From positions 1 to 12,217 of the forward strand of contig QNBI01000017.1 of the NCBI GenBank assembly GCA_003641675.1: DNA of 12,217 nt, given 5' to 3'. The notes beneath the pieces were generated by a model. The model saw only the letters and a list, made by a program, of their open reading frames with translations, was not told the origin of the DNA and ran no database searches. This document shows, piece by piece, positions 7,196 to 12,217 of the stretch. Made by a program: the position numbers and the translations under genes. This DNA comes from Spirochaetota bacterium. GTDB lineage: Bacteria; Spirochaetota; Spirochaetia; SZUA-6. Within the stretch, counting starts at the first letter, position 1. The number at the start of each line of letters is the position of its first letter.

Positions 7196-7671
7196 TAGTT
7201 TTCTCCCTTGCTTACAGCTTCGATAGCATCCACTATCTTTTTGTATCCTGTACAGCGGCATAAATTCCCTGAAATCGCTTCTTTTATATCGTCTCTTGTG
7301 GGGTGCGGATTTTCATCAAGCAGGGCTTTGGCTGTCATAAGCATTCCCGGAGTGCAGAAACCGCACTGCAGAGCTTCGTGCTTTACAAATGCTTCCTGCA
7401 AAGGGTCCAGTTTATCCCATGAACCAAGAGACTTAAGTGTTTGTATCTTCCTTCCCTGTGCCTGAATGGCGGAGGTTAAACAGGAAACAGTCGCCTTCCC
7501 GTCTATCAGTACAGTACAGGCGCCGCAGTCTCCCTTATCGCATCCTTTTTTTACCTCTATGTAATTCTTGCTCCGTAAAAAATCCAGGAGCGATGTCTCT
7601 GCCGCTACACTGCCTTTAACTTCTTTTCCATTAACTATAAGTTTAATATTGTAATATTCTTTTCCGTCCAT
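7195..7671 (-). CDS. xanthine dehydrogenase-family 2Fe-2S (small) subunit
   Basis: This subunit passes electrons from the Mo centre to FAD through two 2Fe-2S clusters. It has 158 residues, the standard length. Plant-ferredoxin-type cluster ligands are Cys44, 49, 52 and 64 (GCDKGDCGACTV...SC). The alpha-helical cluster uses Cys103, 106, 138 and 140 (QCGFCTPGM...CRCTGY), and Gln102 sits where MCD contacts the protein. All eight Cys are present, so it looks functional. The start lies 3 bases after the FAD-subunit stop, and its GGAGGAG ribosome site (7678-7684) is embedded in the last codons of that gene. Its own stop overlaps the Mo-subunit start. Translation of all three subunits therefore appears coupled, fitting a stoichiometric complex. 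Confidence 0.95.
   Translation of the reverse strand: MDGKEYYNIKLIVNGKEVKGSVAAETSLLDFLRSKNYIEVKKGCDKGDCGACTVLIDGKATVSCLTSAIQAQGRKIQTLKSLGSWDKLDPLQEAFVKHEALQCGFCTPGMLMTAKALLDENPHPTRDDIKEAISGNLCRCTGYKKIVDAIEAVSKGEN
7203..7208 (-). promoter_or_regulatory. ribosome binding site that fixes the Mo-subunit start
   Basis: AGGGAG, 7 bases before ATG 7195 and inside the end of the 2Fe-2S gene. It supports the 760-residue start over the 66-base-longer frame that would begin within the 2Fe-2S coding region. Confidence 0.75.
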
Positions 7672-7674
7672 ATC

Positions 7675-8532
7675 TTACTCCTCCATCTCAAGGCATTCAT
7701 ATACTGCACGTTTTAATAGATTAATGCTTACTTCTGTGCGGTATTCAGCACTCCCCCGTACGTCACTTATCGGCCTTATATCTTTTCTTAAAGTTTCTGC
7801 AAATGTTTTAATGCTGTTTCTATCTATATTTTTGCCGGAAAAAGCCTTTTCGGTATTTAAAGCTCTTACCGGTGTAGGTGCAACGCCTCCAAGGGCTATT
7901 TTTATATTTCTAAATTTATCCGAGCTGCTTTCTATCCACACAGCAACCGATGTCACTGAAATAGAAGTCCCTTTCCTCTGTCCTAATTTAAGAAAAGCAC
8001 CTTTGCCTTCGAGAGGAATCGGAATAATAATTTTTTGAATGACCTCATTCTCTTCAAGCTTATTTTTTCTGGGACCGGTAAAGAGTTCAGCTACAGGTAT
8101 TTTCCTTGTTCCGCTCCTGCTCACTACAGATACGAATGCACCGAGAACAAGAAGGGGAGGAGCCGTATCTGCAACAGGCGATGCATCTGCCAAATTACCG
8201 CCTATTGTTGCCTTGTTCCTTATAAGCGGATTGCCGAAATCTTTTAACGAAAGAGAAAAAAACGGAAGTTCTCTGTTAATAAGTGAAGATTCAAGTATAT
8301 TTGTTATTGTTTCCGCTGCTCCTATTTCAATACTGCCATCAACCTTATTAATACCCTTTAATTCTTCTATGGATGATATATCAATTAGTGTGCCGCTTTT
8401 CACCATATTCTCTTTTATATAGACTAAAAGATTGGATCCTCCCGCCAGAGGGTATCCTGCAGATAAAAGCTCATCTTTTATATCGAGAAGCTCTTTAAAA
8501 CTCTGCGGTTTAAAAAATTTAAAATTATTCAT
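7675..8532 (-). CDS. xanthine dehydrogenase-family FAD-binding (medium) subunit
   Basis: This CoxM/XdhB-type subunit takes electrons from the 2Fe-2S subunit and delivers them through FAD to NAD+ or another acceptor. It has 285 residues, typical of the family. FAD-binding motifs are LAGGSNLLV at 29-37 (family AGGTDLL) and RNKATIGGNLADASPVADTA at 105-124; the C-terminal CODH-flavoprotein domain has the family's SAEYR signature at 261-265. An AGGAGA site 9 bases upstream supports the ATG. The gene leads the three-subunit set in the order FAD, 2Fe-2S, Mo, the CoxMSL-like order rather than the Mo, FAD, FeS order of E. coli xdhABC. A sigma70-like promoter lies directly upstream. I see no iron-sulfur insertion (as in 4-hydroxybenzoyl-CoA reductase) that would point to reductive use. 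Confidence 0.93.
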   Translation of the reverse strand: MNNFKFFKPQSFKELLDIKDELLSAGYPLAGGSNLLVYIKENMVKSGTLIDISSIEELKGINKVDGSIEIGAAETITNILESSLINRELPFFSLSLKDFGNPLIRNKATIGGNLADASPVADTAPPLLVLGAFVSVVSRSGTRKIPVAELFTGPRKNKLEENEVIQKIIIPIPLEGKGAFLKLGQRKGTSISVTSVAVWIESSSDKFRNIKIALGGVAPTPVRALNTEKAFSGKNIDRNSIKTFAETLRKDIRPISDVRGSAEYRTEVSINLLKRAVYECLEMEE

Positions 8533-8572
8533 CTGTATTAATCTCCTATTAGCAGCTTAGAACCTGAAAATT

Positions 8573-8601
8573 AGTCTAACATCAGTATTTATACTTGTCA
8601 A
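8573..8601 (-). promoter_or_regulatory. sigma70-type promoter for the XDH-family operon
   Basis: On the minus strand a perfect -35 TTGACA (8596-8601) is separated by 17 bases from TAGACT (8573-8578), a 4 of 6 match to the -10 consensus. It lies 40 bases upstream of the FAD-subunit ATG, in the only sizeable gap of the minus-strand cluster. A 9-base palindrome, ttagtctaa (8571-8579), overlaps the -10 and could be an operator half. The gap 8533-8687 holds nothing else that looks like a gene. Confidence 0.7.
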
Positions 8602-8623
8602 ATTTAATATTATCATTATATGG

Positions 8624-8654
8624 AATTGTATCCCAATTTTACAAAAGGACAATT
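8624..8654. promoter_or_regulatory. inverted repeat upstream of the XDH promoter (possible operator)
   Basis: aattgt (8624-8629) and acaatt (8649-8654) form a dyad with a 19-base spacer, centred about 38 bases upstream of the -35 element. The position would suit an activator or repressor, or a weak hairpin after the AOR gene. In AT-rich DNA a 6+6 dyad can be chance. Confidence 0.25.
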
Positions 8655-8687
8655 ATCAGGTAAACCTTCTTTGAACTATCTGGTTTT

Positions 8688-10523
8688 CTAAGAAATATAC
8701 CGCTCTAAATTAAGCTCTTTTATTATTTTTGTTTCAGGCTCTGCCGTTTCAGGATCAAATCCAATTTCTTCCATGTACTCCTTGACCATAGTGTCTAAGT
8801 CTATTTTAACATCTTTATTAGGTCCTCTTTTTAGAGGAGGCTTACCAAGAACCCTTTCGGGGAAATAATATTCATTAAAGTTAATTCCCGCTTTTATATT
8901 AAAAATGTGTCTTAGTACATGAATCCTTAGGCCGATTTTCATTATCTTTTCTGCTGTCCAGTTTTTTCCGTCCGCTGCTTTCAGAAAATCGGGGAAAGTT
9001 TTATAATCCAGTATTATATAGCCGAAAAGGCATAACCCTGCAGCGTTTAGAGCATGTGTCAGGTTAACATTACCGCTGTGGTACTTCGCCCTTCCCGTTG
9101 ACACATCGTTTGTGAATTCAGGCTGTTCGTATCCCGCTATGGGAAAAGTAACAGAGCCTTGAGTATGCCTCGAAGGAGTTGCATCGGAATAGTAGGTAAG
9201 CGCCAATCCGCTGGACCAGCGAGGATCATGTGCCGGAAATGCTTCGTTCCGTACTGCAATGGCAAAACTTTTCGTTTCTTTTCCGAAACTCTCTACAGCA
9301 TGGTCAAAGCCTCCGGCTAAAATGCCACCAATCCCTTCAGCTTTTCCTATTAATTCTACCAGGGAAACTATTGCATCAGTATTACCCCATGTAAGTTCAA
9401 GGCCTCCTGTCTGGCTTTTGTCTATTATTCCTCTATCATAAGCCTCTACCGCATATGCACACAGGCCTCCGCAGCCTATGGTGTCCATCCCGTATCTGTT
9501 GCATATATCGTTAATCTTTATTAACGCTTCAATATTATCATTAAGAAGATTGGGGCCGAACATTCCTGTCGTTTCGTATTCTACCTTATGCACAGTCCCT
9601 TCTATTTTATATTTCCCCTTTTCCAGTTTAAGATGCCCTCCACATCCTATCGGACATCCGCTGCAGGCATACCTTTTTACCTGGTAGTTAAGATAATTCT
9701 CCTCACTTATTGATTCGGTATTTTTAACATCCTCTACAGAGCCTGCCCAGTTTTTAACCGGTGCATCTCCAATGGCAAGCGATTCCTGGTAAAAGAAAGG
9801 AGTGCCGTATTTACTTAAGCCCTGTGCGAGTTCATCATCTTTGAATACTTTCCTGTACTTTTTGCGTAATTCTTTCATTCTTTCCGGGTTTGCTAAAGTT
9901 ACGGGAATATCACCTTTAGCTACTATTGCCTTTACCTTTTTGGAACCCATGACAGCACCGAGAGCTGAACGTGCTGCAAATCTTCCCTTATCCGTTGAAA
10001 TTCCTGCAATTAAAGACATTTTCTCACCGGCAGGTCCTATGCATACAACTTCACAGTCTTTACCGTGTTTACTTTTAAGCATATCTTCCGTTTCATAGGT
10101 ATCCTTTCCCCAGAGCCCTTCTGCAGATAGAATTTCAACTTTTCCATTATCAAGCAGAATATAAACAGGTAATTCCGAAATACCCTTTAATAGTACAACA
10201 TCAAATCCTGACTGTTTTAATTTTTTACCGAAGTACCCGCCGGAATTGGAATCTCCCCACCCTTTTGTGGATGGGGATTTTCCAAATACCATAAAACGGG
10301 AGGCTATGTATGCACCTGTACCTGTTAGATATCCAGACGCAAATCCCAGAATATTATCGGGACCTAATGGATCTGTTTTCGGGTTTAACTTTTCCATTAG
10401 AAGCGCAGCGCCGAGTCCGTATCCTCCAAGGAAGTTATTGTACAGTTCATCTGGAATTACTGATGTTTCATACTTTCCTTCTGAAAGTTCTACCTCTAAA
10501 AGGTTACCTGTAACAGCATACAT
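8688..10523 (-). CDS. aldehyde:ferredoxin oxidoreductase (AOR) family protein
   Basis: This AOR-family tungsten (or Mo) bis-pterin enzyme oxidises aldehydes to acids with ferredoxin, or runs the reverse. It has 611 residues from the chosen ATG, matching the family. The N-terminal AOR domain has FLGGYGLG (31-38) and GWGDSNSGGYFG (88-99). The 4Fe-4S ligands are Cys287, 290, 294 (ACSGCPIGC) and Cys498 (NAAGLC). EYET is at 315-318, GMDTIG at 345-350 and RNEAFPAHDPR at 425-435. The second pterin motif, normally DxxGLC, has Asn493 instead of Asp. A TTG codon at 10529 opens the frame 6 bases earlier, but the AGGG site (10534-10537) is properly spaced only for ATG 10523. The gene starts 12 bases after the symporter stop, so the two are co-transcribed. 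No dedicated ferredoxin or pterin-synthesis gene is in view. The aldehyde substrate is unknown; a semialdehyde from the amino-group removal suggested nearby is conceivable. Confidence 0.9.
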   Translation of the reverse strand: MYAVTGNLLEVELSEGKYETSVIPDELYNNFLGGYGLGAALLMEKLNPKTDPLGPDNILGFASGYLTGTGAYIASRFMVFGKSPSTKGWGDSNSGGYFGKKLKQSGFDVVLLKGISELPVYILLDNGKVEILSAEGLWGKDTYETEDMLKSKHGKDCEVVCIGPAGEKMSLIAGISTDKGRFAARSALGAVMGSKKVKAIVAKGDIPVTLANPERMKELRKKYRKVFKDDELAQGLSKYGTPFFYQESLAIGDAPVKNWAGSVEDVKNTESISEENYLNYQVKRYACSGCPIGCGGHLKLEKGKYKIEGTVHKVEYETTGMFGPNLLNDNIEALIKINDICNRYGMDTIGCGGLCAYAVEAYDRGIIDKSQTGGLELTWGNTDAIVSLVELIGKAEGIGGILAGGFDHAVESFGKETKSFAIAVRNEAFPAHDPRWSSGLALTYYSDATPSRHTQGSVTFPIAGYEQPEFTNDVSTGRAKYHSGNVNLTHALNAAGLCLFGYIILDYKTFPDFLKAADGKNWTAEKIMKIGLRIHVLRHIFNIKAGINFNEYYFPERVLGKPPLKRGPNKDVKIDLDTMVKEYMEEIGFDPETAEPETKIIKELNLERYIS

Positions 10524-10532
10524 AGCCAATAT

Positions 10533-10537
10533 TCCCT
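10533..10537 (-). promoter_or_regulatory. ribosome binding site that fixes the AOR start
   Basis: AGGGA overlaps the symporter TAG stop and lies 9 bases before ATG 10523 but only 3 bases before the alternative TTG at 10529. It therefore favours the ATG and indicates coupled translation of symporter and AOR. Confidence 0.6.
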
Positions 10538-12047
10538 ATTCGGTTGCTTTAAGTTCGGGCCATTTTAGTATTCTGCCGTCTGTAGAAATAAGAGGCTTAG
10601 GCGGATAACTTTTCTGGGTCAACAGTGAAACAATAACCATCACTACTCCGCCTACTGTTCCCGGGCCCAAAGCCCATATCCATTCCGGTTCCGGAAACAG
10701 TGTTCCTGTTACAGCCGACCATCCGACTGCCAGACCGAAACCTGTTATCATAGCAACAATGGCTCCGGGTGTATTTGCCTTTTTCCAGTATACTCCGAGC
10801 ACAAGAGGAAAAAACAGCACATGAAATAACAGCTGAAAAGCAAGAACTAAAAGATCGTACATATTTGCATAGAAAAAACCTACAAGGAGTGCAGTACCGG
10901 CAATAATAAAAACAGAAACACGTGTCGATAGCACAAGGCCTGTATCGGACAGAGGTTGTTTCTTTATCTTCTCATATGCAGGTTTGTAGAGGTCATTGGA
11001 TAGAATTGCCGCAGGTGCAAACATCGCAGAGTCTCCGGAAGACATAACAGCCGCAAGAAGTGAAGCAATAAATATACCTGCCAATGCGGGATGCAGTACA
11101 GTTCTTGCAAGTACAAGTATTAGTTTTTCAGGATCATCATTTATAATAGTACCGCTCAAAGTACCGTTTCCTATTAGAGTAATTGCAATAAAGGCAAGAT
11201 AAACAGGAATAACACCGATAATCCAGTAAGCAACACCGCTTGTTAAAGCGGAAGCAGAAGCGACTTTTCCGTTTTTAGCTACAATTGCCCTTTGATACAT
11301 ATCCGGAGCTGCGAGTGTGCCTAATCCAACACCAAGGAGTGCACCCCACCACCATAACCAGTCACTTAAACCTGCTCCCTTTGACGGAAAAAAGTCAAAA
11401 TGAGCAGCAGGAGTTGCAGCGACAACATTGTTCCAGCCGCCGGCAAGTTTTAAAGCAAGCGGAAAAATAATAAATAATCCGGCTAACAGGATAATGACCT
11501 GGAAAAAGTCTGTCCATGCAACGGCCAAGATACCTCCAAGAACGGTATAAAATAGTATTATAGCAGTGCCAAGCAGAATTGTTAATGCATAGGGCCAGCC
11601 GAGTAAAACCTGAAATATTTTACCCATAGCCACAAGCTGAACAGCAGTGAATAGAATGTAAGTCGGTACCATTAAAACGCCGGACCAGCGTGCCGCCCAT
11701 GACCCGTATCTGCACGAGAAAAACTGGGCAGCAGTGTTCACCTTTGCATCATGAACAATTTTCATGAAAAAGAAGCCTGCAATTATCAGTGTAAGGCCGG
11801 CTCCGTAAGGATCGTAAATTACTCCATGAAAACCATCGGTAAATGCCGCACCTGATCCACCCAGAACAGTTCCTCCGCCCCACCAGGTGGCAAAAAGTGT
11901 GGCGGTAACCAGCCAGAAGGGCATTCTCCTTCCGCCGGCAAGATAATCATCGCTTCCCTTAATCTTTCTTGCTACTATGATCCCGACGATGATCATCCCT
12001 ACGAAGTAGATAATGACGAATGTAAGTTCTGTGCCGTTAACTCCCAT
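10536..12047 (-). CDS. sodium:solute symporter (SSS/SLC5 family)
   Basis: This integral membrane protein couples uptake of a small organic solute to the Na+ gradient. It has 503 residues with about 13 predicted membrane segments, the first near residues 8-26. The SSS signature GGILAVAWTDFFQ is at 171-183. The TM8-like segment LAAVMSSGDSAMFAPA (331-346) carries the adjacent Ser336/Ser337 expected at the Na2 site. LFATWWGGGTVLGG (51-64) is the usual early unwound segment, and APDMYQR is at 247-253. The ATG has a near-perfect GGGAGGAG site 7 bases away. The AOR gene follows after 12 bases, so they form an operon, and the symporter presumably brings in the substrate, or a precursor, of the AOR or XDH-type enzyme. 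Family members carry sugars, amino acids, acids, pantothenate, choline-like and other solutes, so the cargo cannot be named from sequence alone. Confidence 0.93.
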   Translation of the reverse strand: MGVNGTELTFVIIYFVGMIIVGIIVARKIKGSDDYLAGGRRMPFWLVTATLFATWWGGGTVLGGSGAAFTDGFHGVIYDPYGAGLTLIIAGFFFMKIVHDAKVNTAAQFFSCRYGSWAARWSGVLMVPTYILFTAVQLVAMGKIFQVLLGWPYALTILLGTAIILFYTVLGGILAVAWTDFFQVIILLAGLFIIFPLALKLAGGWNNVVAATPAAHFDFFPSKGAGLSDWLWWWGALLGVGLGTLAAPDMYQRAIVAKNGKVASASALTSGVAYWIIGVIPVYLAFIAITLIGNGTLSGTIINDDPEKLILVLARTVLHPALAGIFIASLLAAVMSSGDSAMFAPAAILSNDLYKPAYEKIKKQPLSDTGLVLSTRVSVFIIAGTALLVGFFYANMYDLLVLAFQLLFHVLFFPLVLGVYWKKANTPGAIVAMITGFGLAVGWSAVTGTLFPEPEWIWALGPGTVGGVVMVIVSLLTQKSYPPKPLISTDGRILKWPELKATE

Positions 12048-12074
12048 ATCTAACTCCTCCCTTTTTATTAAAAT

Positions 12075-12115
12075 GGGGTGGCAACATATTTTTATAAATA
12101 TTTTTCCGTCACCCC
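12075..12115 (-). terminator. hairpin between the aminotransferase and symporter genes (likely bidirectional terminator)
   Basis: ggggtggc (12075-12082) pairs with gtcacccc (12108-12115), 8 bp with one G-T, around a 25-base AT-rich loop. On the minus strand an A6 run precedes the stem and ATTTTAAT follows it, the usual A-tract/stem/T-tract pattern. On the plus strand a T6 run follows. It lies between the aminotransferase stop and the symporter ribosome site, so it could end the upstream transcript or act as an attenuator. No clear promoter for the symporter is visible in this 86-base gap. Confidence 0.55.
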
Positions 12116-12133
12116 TTTTTTAAAAACCTGAAA

Positions 12134-12217
12134 TCAAAGCAATTTATTTTTAATAACTTTTAAAACATCCTCTGTTATGTTAAGAGTTTCTTCTATATCC
12201 TTATCCGTATGCGCCGC
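12134..12217 (-). CDS. C-terminal fragment of a probable class-III (GSA-like) aminotransferase
   Basis: Only the last 27 codons and the TGA stop are in the window; the rest lies beyond the right edge. The fragment reads AAHTDKDIEETLNITEDVLK and then a basic tail. The A-HT-(D/E)-x-DI-xx-TL pattern is the typical end of glutamate-1-semialdehyde aminomutase-like and other class-III PLP aminotransferases, where it is part of the final helix of the small domain. The lysine that binds PLP and the rest of the active site are not visible, so the substrate cannot be judged. It is on the same strand and 86 bases upstream of the symporter gene. The family call rests on a short segment and is moderately secure; biosynthetic HemL and catabolic omega-amino acid aminotransferases are both possible. 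Confidence 0.65.
   Translation of the reverse strand, partial: AAHTDKDIEETLNITEDVLKVIKNKLL

Noticed and set aside
4913..7261. Longer Mo-subunit start at 7261 adding 22 residues
   Set aside because: The extra residues lie inside the 2Fe-2S gene, are Cys/Arg-rich and unlike the family, while ATG 7195 has a proper ribosome site and a TAATG overlap.
8533..8687. Riboswitch (purine, Moco or tungsten cofactor) before the XDH operon
   Set aside because: The promoter sits only about 40 bases from the start codon, leaving no room for an aptamer, and no matching conserved stems were seen.
10523..10529. TTG start for the AOR gene at 10529
   Set aside because: It is only 3 bases from the AGGGA site, and ATG two codons later has normal 9-base spacing. 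The difference is only two residues.
1..12217. Selenocysteine codons, CRISPR repeats, tRNA genes or insertion sequences
   Set aside because: All metalloenzyme frames read through without in-frame TGA, and no direct-repeat arrays, tRNA-like folds or transposase frames were found.

Overview
The window is chromosomal DNA from an anaerobic bacterium with low to moderate GC content. It is dense in metabolic genes and shows no mobile elements, tRNA, rRNA or CRISPR. The anaerobic call rests on an aldehyde:ferredoxin oxidoreductase (AOR) family enzyme and a class 1B (PyrK-dependent) dihydroorotate dehydrogenase-like enzyme. A spirochaete (Treponema/Spirochaeta-like) is my best guess, because the binding protein carries a 'LFA|GGQKE' signal-peptide junction that I associate with that phylum. 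Other anaerobes such as Clostridia-like or Thermotoga-like lineages are not excluded.

Left half, + strand. The window opens inside livF, the ATPase of a branched-chain-amino-acid-type (HAAT) ABC transporter, followed by its periplasmic binding protein and a clear hairpin terminator. A compact three-gene set follows: a PyrK-like FAD/2Fe-2S electron-transfer subunit, a PyrD 1B-like flavoprotein (TAATG overlap with pyrK), and a dihydropyrimidinase/hydantoinase-family cyclic-amide hydrolase. Together these would reduce (or oxidise) a pyrimidine ring and hydrolyse the dihydro product.

Right half, - strand. Reading from the right edge: the last 27 codons of a probable class-III (GSA-like) aminotransferase, a hairpin, a sodium:solute symporter, an AOR-family tungsten/molybdenum enzyme, a 155-base gap with a good sigma70-type promoter, and a three-subunit xanthine dehydrogenase-family hydroxylase in the order FAD, 2Fe-2S, Mo (translationally coupled). 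The two halves converge tail to tail with 22 bases between stop codons.

How they fit together (inference): two different transporters flank reductase, cyclic amidohydrolase, hydroxylase, aldehyde oxidoreductase and aminotransferase genes. This is the gene content expected of a nucleobase or other N-heterocycle catabolic island: import, ring hydroxylation by the XDH-type enzyme, ring reduction by PyrDK, ring opening by the hydantoinase, then amino-group and aldehyde removal. Several pocket residues depart from family consensus (hydantoinase, PyrK, AOR, XDH), so the true substrates may differ from the textbook ones.
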